Part shown: positions 1 through 13,000 of the stretch, in pieces
Numbering within the stretch: the stretch's first letter is position 1
Layout: the number at the start of each line of letters is the position of its first letter
Assembly: GCF_004193775.1 (NCBI RefSeq)
Contig: NC_041008.1
Span: 7,766,731-7,830,730, forward strand
Direction: 5' to 3'
Source of the DNA: Glycine soja
Lineage: Eukaryota; Streptophyta; Magnoliopsida; Fabales; Fabaceae
DNA length: 64,000 nt
Notes under the pieces: generated by a model
The model's input: only the letters and a program-made list of their open reading frames with translations
Told to the model about the DNA's origin: nothing
Database searches by the model: none
Position numbers and translations under genes: made by a program

Positions 1-2259
1 GACTCATTAATCGTTGAATTATTGTGAAATTTTGATATGTGGTTTGAGTTTCACTTTCACACATCTTCACCGTTGGCGTTTGCAAAATAATATCTATGGA
101 GGGATCAATACTCATCACACTTAGACAGTGGAATGAAAGCTTTAATTCATTCTCCTTCTCTCTAACGTTTGGGAACCCTATCAGAGCAGTCAGAGGAAAA
201 ACTTGAGGAATCTCAAGAAACTTCTAGAGATGCCACTATTGTTGTCACAATACACACATGAGCTCGCTTAGAGATAAGAGATGTGTTATTCACAATTGGA
301 GATTAGTGATAACATGTGTATGGATCATTAGAGTATCAATTGGAGTGGGTTTTGAGATATTTTTGTAATTTTTATTTTATTCTTATGATTATAACTGTGA
401 ATTATATATGTTTGATGAACCAATTGATGTCCCAATGAGAAATTGTTGTGAATCTGATATGTTCTTATGTTGAGTGTGAACCCTTAAAAAAAATTGAGCT
501 CTTTTTATTAACGTGAATTATATTCTAAATAATATTATTCAATGACTCATTTTATACAAATTATTATCTTGTTCTAATTTTTTCCACGACGATGATCAAC
601 ATGTTATGTGTATATATTTATTATAATACTAAAATAATAAATTAAAGAAAGTGGTAAGGTTAATGCCTAATGGTAATTTCTTTTGATGTAATATTAAATT
701 AATTGTTATAAAAACTCTTTTGATTAAAAATAATGTAACTTGATTTACTATATATATTGTGTCATGCAAATATGATTATTGTGTGTGTATATGAGTTATG
801 AGGGGTAATAAATTATTATAATGGCATTATAATATTATTATGGAGATTGAGTAATACAAAGTGGAATGTGTCAATTTGCGAGATACATGTAAACATGAGA
901 TGATTGATTGTAACATTATGAGATGTTAAATTGTGGGCATGATATTTGGTTATGAATAACTATGTGTGTATTTAACACTTATGTGACAATAATTATGTTG
1001 TGAATTATACAATAACCCGATCAGTGTTGATATTGAGAAAATGTTTATGCGCAGTGTTAAAGAGAAAGTGTAGGTTTTCTATTTAGGAAACAATGTTAAA
1101 TTGTAGCGCAATGTGTTGAACGTGTTTAAAACACGAGTGTGAGGTCGTGGGTATTATATAATTCATGAGCAGTGTCTATAAATTGAATTTGTGATGAATT
1201 GTAGAATAATATGTTGCTTTGAGATTATAATATTGTTATTGAGATTGAGTATAAGTCCAAAGTTGAATATGTGTTCATCTGTGATATACATGTAAACATG
1301 TGATGGTGGATTGTGACATTATGAGATGTGAAATTGTGAACAAGTTTTAGTTGTGAATAAGTGTGTGGTTAATACTTGATGTGACATTACTTGTGTTGTG
1401 AACTGTGAATTATACAATAATCCAATTAGTGTTATCTTGAGAAAAATGTTGATGCGCAATGTTAAAGAAAAAGTGTAGGTTTCCTATTTAGGAACCAATG
1501 TTAAATTGTAGTGCAATGTGTTAAACGTGTTTAAAACACGAGTGTGAGGTCGTGAGTATTGTATAATTCATGAGCAGTGTCTGTATGCAAAAAAATTATT
1601 GTAGGAGTTGGACCTGAATCAGGAGGGAGAGGCCTTGACGGATTCTTCGGAGTGTAGGCCTTGGGGGTAAATACACCCGGTTTAAGTGCTCCTTTAAGTC
1701 TATGTCGATCCCACATGATTGGAGCATTCTCACAAAACAGCATGACCCAGACTGGCCTCCCTATGATTTTATTTAGTGAGAGTAACCTGACATACTCATG
1801 TTGTGGTGTGTCTTGTTATGTACTCCTAAGCGTCTCAGGGTGGTTTTTCACTGACATGGTATCACATTGCATATAGGCTTGAGTCTTATCATAACTGTTG
1901 CATACGTTTGTTAATTGTTTATTATGAAATTGATGTGTTATTATGTTTTGATCGGAGTGTGTGATTCATGTGTAATGTGATTAATGATTGAAAAGTGAAT
2001 TTTAAATGATAAAGTGGTGGAATTACGTGAGTTATATTTAAGTAAGTTGTATCTCATTTATATGATATGTATATTTAATTGTATTGTTTCTCTATTAGTT
2101 AGGAATGTGATAACTCACTCTCTGTGTTTTGTTTGTGTTTGGATCCTGTAATGATCTTGAACTTTGTGTTTGGGAGAGCAGATGACTAGGTGAATTGCTT
2201 TAAGGAACCTTGTGCTGAAGAACGTCGGAACATCATGCTCTGATAAGATGTGACATTGG

Positions 2260-2738
2260 TGTTAGGAATTTTATAATTCTTAATTAATTAATATGGGCTG
2301 CATATTATATTATAACATTTATATTAGTTATTTACATTTAAATTGGTTCAATATAAAGTTATCTATTTAAGTGAGCCCATTAGATTGCCCACGGATAGTT
2401 AATATGGGCTTAATGAGCGGAAACCAGTTTGGTCCATTAGGGGATAATGGGAACCTAATAGGTTTAAAACATAAGGCATGATTATGGTCCCAAATACACC
2501 AAATCAACAAACAGTTTCTCCTCTCCCCATCTGAAGAGAAAAGGAAAGTCCCATAAGGAAGAATGTGATTTGGTTGAGGAAGGTCATTAAACCAATTGTT
2601 TGTGACCGCTATAAGATTCCGCTGCGTGTTAATCAAGCTCTATGAATCCAAGTATTCGTTAAAACCTCTTAATAATCTGACGTAATGTGTTTTGGTGCTC
2701 ATTTGGTATTTTATAAGGTTTATTGAAAATTTTCAACA
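2260..2738. mobile_element. Nested insertion, probable small solo LTR
   Basis: The related LTR copy at 10371-12621 runs directly from its GACATTAG block to the ATATAGG block near 12390. Here about 480 bp interrupt the same place. The insert starts TGTTAGGAATTTT and ends AAAATTTTCAACA, giving TG...CA ends with short terminal inverted similarity, as in plant LTRs. The flanks ATTGG and ATTAA match only in part, so a clean target duplication is not proven. The interior has no reading frame of note. Confidence 0.5.
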
Positions 2739-2919
2739 ATTAAAATATAGGTTTTTATATTAATTGTATGAAGTCTTAGACGTCTTTGTTTGAGCCGAAA
2801 TGACTTTATTATTTATTTAGACAAGTTTAAATATGATGTAAAAGAAAGTGGATGTGAGTCTTTGACCCTATTGAAAGAATTTTATTTAAATGTGTTTTAA
2901 AAACTTTTAATTAATTATG

Positions 2920-2921
<2 letters not shown>

Positions 2922-2978
<57 letters not shown>
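2922..2978. repeat. (AT)n microsatellite
   Basis: An uninterrupted AT dinucleotide run of about 57 bp lies just before the 3' end of the long LTR. It is absent from the corresponding place of the copy at 12590, so it expanded in this copy. Confidence 0.95.
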
Positions 2979-2981
<3 letters not shown>

Positions 2982-2996
2982 GTAGAGAGTGTCACA

Positions 2997-4095
2997 AGAA
3001 AGGTGATGAGCTTAAGCACCTCATAAAATGATAAGCTTTTAGGGCATACGAAAGTGGATTACAGGTCTTTTATACATAATAACTATTAGGAAAATAGAAT
3101 GAAGTTATAACACTCCTGTTTGTAAGCATTATGGTTGCATCTCTATGCTTCAGAGACATCTTGTCACATGTAACAACCAACGCTGACCGGTTACCACCGT
3201 AGTATTAGGTTAATAGATTTAGTATAGGGCTCCCCCAGTTGAGCTGAATTATTAATACTAACAAGGTTTTGACTGAGGTTTGAGTCAATACAGTTTTGTT
3301 CTCTATTTGTTTTATTATGGATGAAAATATCATAGCCCTTCTTTCTTGTAATACTTTCAGATGTAATTCCCGCCTTAAAATATTTTGTTTATATTAATAA
3401 AAATATTTCAATGGTTAATAGGTTATCCTTGATTTCAATTTCTGTTTGTTAAATAGTTTTAAAATGTCTTAAATTAGTGAAAAAAGCCAAATGGTGTTGG
3501 GATAAGGGGTACGCATAACTAGTCAATGAAGTGCGTGTTCTAGTTTCTAAGTATGTTTTGAATGAGGGCATATTTGTATAGGGAATGTCAGTGTATTCCA
3601 AGGTACACTTGTTTTTAAGTCAAATGTTTTGGATTTAATTTCTTACCCTAGGACTCTCAAATGGGACACGAGATTTTTCATGGCTTCTTTTGCTGTACAA
3701 CAATTTTTTCCAGGGATTCCCCTTGTTAGAAATGAAAAAAATATTGGAGAGCTATTCATATTGTCATGTGTTTGAGAATTCCTAATTCTACTCATTTTTT
3801 CTATAACTTAATCTGTAACTAAGAAAAAGATACGCGAGAGAGAGAGGTGAGATAAGATAAATAATGTGATAAAGGGAGATAGGAAGAAAAATATGAATTA
3901 TAAGTAAATATTCCTAAAAATGTTGCAAGAATAAAATAGCTGTGTTTATTTGTTACCTATTTAACAGGAGACCTTCTGGTTCAATCTGCTTTTCTTAATA
4001 ATTATTTCAATAACATAGAATAAATACATTATTAACTTAGTTGAAAACAATAACCTTCTTTTCAGTAGATTTTGGATTGTTCCAAAAATCATCTT
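2997..4095. other. Intergenic, downstream of P450 unit 1
   Basis: No coding potential or recognisable repeat was found in this 1.1-kb AT-rich stretch. It contains the 3' flank of the minus-strand P450 gene that ends at 4096, including its untranslated region, whose end cannot be placed. Confidence 0.5.
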
Positions 4096-7000
4096 CTAAT
4101 CCCTGTATCTGTGGAATGCCTTGATTTCTAGACCTCCATCAATATGAAGAGTTATCATGGTCTTGTAACTGACATTTTTTTTCTCATCATTCAATTTAAA
4201 GTGGAAACAGCCTAACAAAACTGCTGAGAATATCTTCATCTGTCTATAAGCATACTCCTTTCCTAGACAAATCCGAGGACCAGCCTGCAGATGAATGAAA
4301 ATTCAATTTAAGTTTACTGTACTAGCACACCAATGCTTCTTCAAAGAAAATATGCATGCATGAGTTTGACCATGTGCCCAGTTACATTTTTACCTTCTTC
4401 GCCTCTATTAGTTACTTAAAGAAACCAATATTAAATACTTTTGATTTTCATGATGTTAAATGTTTATATATTTTTTAAAAAGTTTAATTGATATGTTCGG
4501 TCCATAAACTAATAAAAAATTATCATTGATATGAATTTTAAAAGTTATTATAAAAATCAACAATCATACGTGATAATTTGTAATTGGATAGCGATGTAAA
4601 ACTCTTTTATAACACCAATGCATGGATTATTTGCTCTTTTTTTAATTCTTCGGCATGATGTGCCTAATGCCAAGTTAACAAAACCCTAAGAATATGTTTG
4701 GATAGAGAATTTTAACTGAGAAAAGTAATTTATCAGAGGATTTGAATTTCTGTAATCTAAAATTCATTGTTTGAATATTTTTTTGTGAAGAATTTAAAAT
4801 TTTGGAATTTTAAAACAGAATTTTAAACAACTAAAAATCTGGAATTTCAATTTCCTTCTAAAAGGTGAGAAATTGAAATTTTCTTCTTACAGTCTTCTTC
4901 AAGAAACACCGTATGAGATTGTGGAACATCGATCGGGTCTGAACATAGAAGAACACGTATAACTAACACACTAATTATATCTTTTTTTTTTTTCATTCAT
5001 TTTTTTTCACCCTCATAATTTTAACTTTTTTTTATCCAAACACAAAATTTTGAAAATAAAAGAATTTGAATTGAATTATTTGAAATTCATAGAATTTTAA
5101 ATTTCTCAGAATTTTAAATTCTTTCATCCAAATACACACTCTTCAGTAAATATAAATGTCTAATGTCCTATCCAAAAGTGCAAAACTACTAACCTGAAAA
5201 GCTGTAAACTTGAAAGGGCTCTCTGGCTTAAAAATGCCATTCTCATCAAGCCATCTTTCTGGTCTAAAATCCTCTGCATCATTACCCCAAATAAATTTCA
5301 TCCGACCCATTGCATAAGGTTGGTAAGATACCATGTCTCCTTTATTTACACTATACCCATCTGGTAATGTATCATCAGAAAAACAAATCTTTGCATCCTG
5401 CATGAAATTAAGGAGTACGAGACTTAGAATGTATTAAATCTACAGGCACATCAATTGCCCAACAATAAAAGCTCAATCTTGGGAATTTAAATCACATGAA
5501 AGCCACTGGGCAGGGGTGCGGTGTTGCCTTTGCCATGTGTTTACTATTTTAATTACGATGATAATAAATCAACTGAGGGAACCTCAAAACTTGATAATTA
5601 AGTTCATCAATACTCCTTAGTCCTTACCAAGTAACTTAGAGGTGTGTGTAAATAAGAAACATATCTAATGAGAATTTTATACTTTTATTCATAGGATTTG
5701 AACTCAAATTCTAGAGGATTTATCACAACTCAAGCACACAGCAACCAACTGAGGTAGACATGCTCGATATATCTAATGAAAATATGATATCATTATTTTA
5801 GTGAGAGCGATTCTAAATGCTTGATCTTGCACTAGAAATCAAATTTAAAACATCAAGTCTTGTATCCTTTAGAGGTGTCTTTAATTCTAACCATTTTTAT
5901 GCAAGCAGGAAAAGTGGTCAATATTTGTTCCTACTGCATCCAATGATGATGAGGTCAACTTCAAAATTAACCTTACCACAGGAATTACTGGATAAAGTCT
6001 GAGAGTTTCAGTAATTGCTGCATGGAGATAGTTCATCTTTTCAAGAGCTTCATCCGTAACAGTAGACACAAACTCAGTATAGCTAGTAATTGTTTCTGTG
6101 TTTGTTGCTTCTTTTACTTCTTCTGCTGCTTTTTCTTGAACAGAAGGATACTTACATAACATGTACATGAACCAAGAAAGTGTGCCTGCTGTTGTGTCTC
6201 TCCCAGCAACAACAAAGTTTAGAATTATATCTCGTAAATATGTTGAATCACATCCCTTCACTTGCAGAAACCTTGACAGAATATCTTCTCGTTTACCCTA
6301 CACATGCAAAGCACAAATGCATTATATATTAATGGCCAATCAAGTGAGAGGTTAAAAGAGTTAATCTTGGTCTTACAGCCATACATAAATGGTCAAACTT
6401 TTTTACTTAAGCTTAATCTTAACCATCCATTTTGGTTGTAGAGTTAAGGTTAACTCCGGTCATGCTGTCACATTTCACCCTATTTTAATATAGCTTGTAT
6501 GTAAAAGACTTACATCAGTATCTACCTTTGAAGTCTGCATTTGCTGAATTCTTGTGTTGATTAGCTTAAAAACAAATTCCATTACAACCTCAGTGTTCTT
6601 TTTTAATCTGGCCTCTGATCCAATATTCAGAAATTTCTTTATCTTCCAAAAGACATCAACATAACGATAAAGGGTCAGTGCACTGGAAGTATCAAAAGCA
6701 TCCGCAAAAATCTTCCCTTCTTGATTTGATCCACACATGCTGTCAAGTTCCGTTCCAAATGCAACATGGAAAATTGAATCCAGTGTTGATTTCATTAAAA
6801 GGTCCTATATAAATTATTGAAGGAAGTTAACATGCAAACCAAGTAGATGAAAGAAGGCAATATGATAGTATCTTTCAGAACATATATTAACTCACTTGTA
6901 TTTCCAACGTATTATTAGAAGTCGCAGCTTCAGACACTATGTTTGCAAGTTTTGCTGCATTCTTTCTGAATATTGAAATGCTGAAATCCCTTAACATCTT

Positions 7001-10000
7001 GGTGGAGAATTCATGACTTAACAACTTCCTTTGTTCTCGCCATTTCTTGCCATCAACAGCGAAAATCCCATCACCTACTAAATCCTTCAAATTGTGGTAG
7101 TTGTACAAACCCTGCACAAAAATTTGAAGGAATAAAATTGAAGCCATTAGGCCAAACATTTTTAAGAATCAAAAATCCCTTTATGCTTTGTTAATTAATC
7201 AAATAATATTGTGCCCTTGCCAGCCAACTTCATCTTATTATTTTCAGAATTCTCTGTTTATGCTCTTTGTATAGTAGTCTTCACATATCTATATTAATCA
7301 AAAAGGAAATTTCAATTTGAAGGGCATCATTTTTAAGTAATCTCCACACAAAAGCAGGCTGGAGGCCCTAAATCTCCCCTTCATAACCATCAATTCAACA
7401 GTTTTCATAACATGCAGACAGTGCTTTGATTTTCGGTCCTATTACATGTGCTGTAAACTATTAGAGAAGGATATAACTACTCTAATCATTTTAGGAAAAG
7501 GTAACCACAAGAAGAACCATGAATAGTAGTACAGCTATATATGTTTCATATCATGTGATTTTTTATAAAGTTGGCAAATTGGTATCAAAATCTGTATTAG
7601 TTCAGAACTTCAAATGCATTACTTTTTAAAACAACTTAAGATATTAACATTAAAAATCAATACCTATTCCCTAGTACATTGATAATTTTAAGGTACTAAT
7701 AAGTTCTATTTTATATTTTTTTCATTTCATAACCCATACTAGCTCATAAAATAAAGGCATGTGTGTGTTTGGTTAAGCCTTTATGGCATTCCTCTGATGC
7801 ACGTTCAACGAAACTTTGCTCACATAGCTCCGTTGTCTGTTGAACGTGAAAAAATGCATAAGCAAACACAGCTAGAATAGTCAACTTGGTGCCTGAAATT
7901 ATATGACAGTTGCAAATTAGTCCTTAAATGTTAATAAACTAAAATATTAAAATGTCCCTGAAAGCAGCTTCTGTCTTTTACATATGTCCTTCATTTCACA
8001 TAGGTCCATGCATGCTATCATTAAAATGCAATTTAGTCCTTGCAAATAAGGAGTAAAATTTATTTCAATGATAACATACAGGGACCTATCAGAAACAAAG
8101 GACTAATGTGAAAGACAAGCTACTGTTAAGGACTTTTATTTTTTACTTTATTTGAATTCAGGGATTAACTTAGAACCGTCATACACTTTCATGGCCAAAT
8201 TAACCATTCAGCCTAAAATTACTCATAAGGGATCTTAAATCAACCAAAATAAATCATATTGTTGATCCAACCTGGCAACAACAATAACAAAATTGCCTTT
8301 CCCCACTAGATCGGGTATGCTAGACTGCTACATGGATAAAATCATAAATCTTCTCTGTGAACAGATGATTGACCTCTGAATGTTTTTTAATGGTTTCGTA
8401 TATAGTTTTTCTCTGTCTCCCTCTAAATCTTTGTTAATGCTATAGTAGCAATTGTACTACCCTTGATTTAACCTACTCTCCTTACTAAGGCTTCTCCAAG
8501 CATATCCAAACCACTTAAGATAAGTTTCTTCTGTCTTTTTTACCAAAGTTACCACCTAAGTAGAACAGATTGTTGACCTGAAGGACATGAAACTATTTTC
8601 CAAAACATCAGTATTAGACCCCGTTTCACTTTGAAAATCAGAAGAATCCTTCAATAATTTTAGTTGGCTTCTCTATTTTTTCATATATGGCATCAGGAAA
8701 ACAGTTACCCTCAGCACAACAGATTTGACAACACTATGGAGGTAAGTGGCAACTCACCACTTTCATATAAACAACTCTAACAAATAGAACAGACCCTTGT
8801 AACTTTTGCAGCCATATCATCGTCAGAAACACTCATCTACATAATAGAATTATTATATCCTCCTATAAATGTATGTATTTAAATAAATAAATAAATGTCT
8901 ATATTTAATGTTTTGAAAACTTATCCAATATTTTCTATGGAATTAGCTTATAGGAAAAACAATGAATTATACTTCTGGATAAATTAAAATTAGATTATGA
9001 ATAAATTAAAATCAAGTTCTGAATAAGCTAAATAAGAGCATTTAAATGGTAAATTTTAAATTGAGATTTGAAATTACTTTTTTTAGACCCCTTAGTGTCA
9101 TCATGTAGGATGGAAGATCTTTTAAGATGTCTTCCATTTTTTCTTTTAGTGGTAAATCTCATTTTAGGGTTTTAAATAACTTTTAATAGATTTTACATGG
9201 ATTTCACTTTGAAATATTTTATTTAAATATTTATTAAATTAAATATAATTAATTCAGTAACTAAAAAAAATTATAAATATTAGGAAATAGAAAAATAAAT
9301 ATAAATTTAATTTTTATTTATGATTAAATATTAAACAAATAAAAAATACATAAAGAATTGAGATTGACAAGAATGAAAATAAAAATTGTATGCACAAATT
9401 TTTTGCACTAAACCAATTATAGGATGTAATGTGTGTAACAACTATTTTTTTTTAATTATAACAGTCATTGTGCAAGCTTTTTTTGTTGAGTGACAATACA
9501 TATTAACGTTCACTTCCTCTCACCAGTTTTTTTTTTTTTTTACTTTTCGTTCTCTGTCACATTCTCCTCTCCTTCCTCCCTGTCCTCACATTTTTTCTTC
9601 TTTCTTCCTTTCAGTTCTCCTTTGCTCTGTCTCCTCATGTTTTCCTTTTTCTTTCTTCTTTCTTCTCACCCTTGTTCCTCTCTCTCCTTTTTCTAACATT
9701 TATTTTTCTTCTCTCTCCTCGTCACCCCTCTGCATGACCCAACCCCTTCACCTCCTCCGTGATCCCCCCTTCCCCTCCATCGCGACCCCCCCTCCCCCCT
9801 TTGCTGGTATGTTAAATTTTTTGGTTTGTTTTTTTTTGGTTGATTTTTTTTTGTTGGTTTGTTTTTTTTTTTTGGTTTGTTTTTTCTTCTTCTTCATCAT
9901 GTTCTTTGGGTTGTTCTTCATCTCGCATTTTGCAAACTGTCAATATTCATCTTTTTTTTTTGAAAGCTAAGTAAATCTTTAGAGCATCTTTAATGTTAGA

Positions 10001-13000
10001 TGTTGAGTTCAAGATCTGGTCTTGTGTGAATCTCCCAATAAAAAGGCACTAGAGATCTCCAGGGTGGAGAATATGTTCTTCTACAAGCAAGAACTTTGAA
10101 GATCTTTGACATATCTAAAAACACAAAAAATATTTTTAAAAAATAGAAATAAGCGAGAAGAATCAAGGTCATTGAAGAAAAAAACAACAGAAGAGGAAGA
10201 ACAAAAACAACAAGAAGGTCACAGATGATCACGACGAAGGGTCTCAGACGGTCATGACGGAAGGCCGCAAAGGGGGAAGGAGGAAGGGGGAGGGGGCCGC
10301 AGAGGGGAAGGAGAGGTCGTTACTGCAAAAAATGGGAGGGGGGAGCCACAAGGCCAGGGAAGGGAGAGGGTGTAACATCCCAATTTTTCGTAAATAAATT
10401 TAAAAAGCTTTTTAGTAAAATAAATAAATAAATAAATATATAGAGAGCAAATAATAGGCTGAGTATCCTAGGTATAAATAGTTATGTTAAGTCTGCCTCC
10501 TTTGGCCTCATTTTCGATTTTCCCCTTCTCTCAAAACCCTTTCTTTTTCCCGCAGCCCACCAAATCAGTCTCAGAAAAACGACGATCTCGAACCCGTTCA
10601 CCGTTGGATCGTCGTGAAATTTGATTATCATGTTCGAAACACAATTCCGAGCATTCTCACCGTTGGGAATTTCGATATCATGTCTGAAATGAGAGAAACA
10701 CCCTTCGCATTGTAGCCTTTTTCTTTCCCGCAGAAACCCAGAGCTGTCTTGGTAAAACTACGATCCCGGTTTCGTTAACCGTAGGATTATTGTGAAATTT
10801 GGATATGTTGTTCGAAATTCAATTCCGCACGCTTCCACCGTTGGGATTTGCGAGATAATATTCGTGGAGGGAGAAAAAGGAATTGCATGAAGACAGTATA
10901 AGTGGAGGTTTCAATCTCTTCTCTGTCTCTCTGACGTTTGGGAATTCTATCGGAGCAGTCGGAGGAATAACTGAAAGAATTTCAGGGAACCGCTAGAGAT
11001 GTTGCTATCCCTGGCTGAAGACACGTGAGTCCGCTCAGAGGTAAGGGATGAGTTATTCACAGTTGAGGATTAGTGAGAACATGTGTAGGGATCCTTAGAG
11101 GATTAAATTGGGGTTTTATTTTGAGATGTTTATTAAATTGCAATTTTTCCTTTATGATTATAAATAAAATATTGATGTCCTAATGAAAATTGCTTGATAA
11201 ATTGTGCTCTTGATATTTGTATATTTCGACCTATGATTTTGATATAATTGTGTAATATTAGTTAAGGGGTTTTAGTCCTAATGTTGTGATAGTGTTTTAT
11301 ATAAATTGTTATATTGAGGATATGAAATGATGATTCAAATTGTGAGTATGTGATGAATTGTAGAAGAATATGTTGCTTTGAGATTATAATATTGTTATTG
11401 AGATTGAGTATAAGTGTAAAGTTGAACATGTGTTAATTTGTGAGATACGTGTAAATATGTGATGGTGGATTGTCACACTATGAGAAGTGAAATTGTGAAT
11501 GAGTTCTAGTTGTGGATAAGTGTGTAGTTAACACTTGATGTGAAATTACTTGTGTTGTAAGCTATGAATTGTACAATAACCCGACCAGTGTTATCTTGAG
11601 AAAAGCGTTGATGCGCAGTGTTAAAGAGAAAATGTAGGTTTCCTATTTAGGAGCTAGTGTTAAATCATAGTGCGATTGTGTTGAACGTGTTTAAAACACG
11701 AGTGTAAGGTCGTGGGTATTGTATAATTCATGAGCAGTGTCTGCATGCAAAAATTATTTTAGGGGTTGGACCTGAATCAGGAGGGAGAGGCCCTGATGGA
11801 CTCTTCGGAGTGTAGGCCTTGGGGGTCACCGGGTTTGAGTGCTCCTTTAAGCCTATGCTGATCTCATATGGTTGGAGCATTCTCGCAAAACATCGTGACC
11901 CTGACTGGTCTCCCTATGATCTTACTTAGTGAGAGTGACCTGACAAACACATTGTGTGGTGTGTCTTGTTATGTACTCCTAAGCGCCCCAGGGTGGTTTT
12001 TCACTGACATGGTACCACATTGCATATAGGATTGAGTCTTAGCATAACTATTGCATATGCTTGTTAATTGATGTGTTATTATATCTTGATCGAAGTGTGG
12101 GATTCTTGTGTAATGTGATTGATAATTGAAAAGTGAATTTTGAATGATGAAGTGGTGAAGTTACGTGAGCTATGTTTAAGCAAGTGGTATCTCATTTATA
12201 TAATATGTATATTTAATTGTCTTGTTTTTCTATTAGCTAGGAATGTGATAACTCACTCCCTGTGTGTTGTTGTGTTTGGATCCTGTGATGATCTTGAACT
12301 TGTGTTCGGGGGAGCAGATGAATAGGTGGATGACTATGAAGAACCTCATGCTAGAGGACACGGGAACACCACGCTCTGATAGGATGTGACATTAGGATAT
12401 AGGTTCTATATTAATTGTATGAGACTTATATGATTTTCTTTGAGTCGAGATGACTTTATTCTTTATTTGGACAAGTTTGAATATGATGTAGAAGAAAGTG
12501 AATGTGAGCCTTTTATCCATTTGAAAAGCTTGTATTTAAAAATGTTTTAAAAATACTTTTAATTAATATTTGAATTTTTATTCCTTTATTAATATATATG
12601 TGAGGGGTAGAGGGTGTCACAGAGGGAGGCTATGAATGCATGAAAGGAGGGGGACGAGGCGTGAAATAGAGCGGAGGGAGAAGGAGGAAGGAGGCAAATT
12701 GACCAAACTAGGTCCCTTTTAGAAACTTATTCCTAAAAGGGGGTTGTTTTGAAACTTTTTCCTAGGGGGTCTGTTTCTGGAGGGGACTCGCCAATGGAAT
12801 TGGCGAGTTGGACACGTGGCGGCACCTGGTGGACTCGCCAGTGGAGTTGGCGAGTTGCTGTCCACGTGGCGGGTCTCGCCATTCGTACTGGCGAAATGCT
12901 TTTTTACGGAATTTTTTTTTAACTTCAAATGGGTATAACTTTTGATAGGAATGTTCGTTTGAGGCCCATAATATGTCAAAATGCTCGAAATTGAATGAAG

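Larger units (their letters stand above)
1..2996 (+). mobile_element. Long LTR of a retrotransposon, 5' end outside the window
   Basis: This stretch is homologous to the solo LTR at 10371-12621, and position 1 corresponds to about position 10775 of that copy. It ends in TGTCACA at 2996, as the other copy does. Shared landmarks include the GTGTTTAAAACACGAGTGTG block and the CTTAGGCC-type block near 1630-1700. Two things make it longer than the other copy: a direct duplication of about 405 bp (the GTTAAAGA block recurs at about 1056 and 1461) and a nested insertion at about 2260-2738. No primer-binding site is seen after 2996, so this is either a solo LTR or the 3' LTR of an element running off the left edge. 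No protein coding is supported in it. Confidence 0.75.

Noticed and set aside
9490..9970. Open frames rich in Phe, Ser and Leu
   Set aside because: They are translations of a pyrimidine-rich low-complexity tract inside an intronic insertion.
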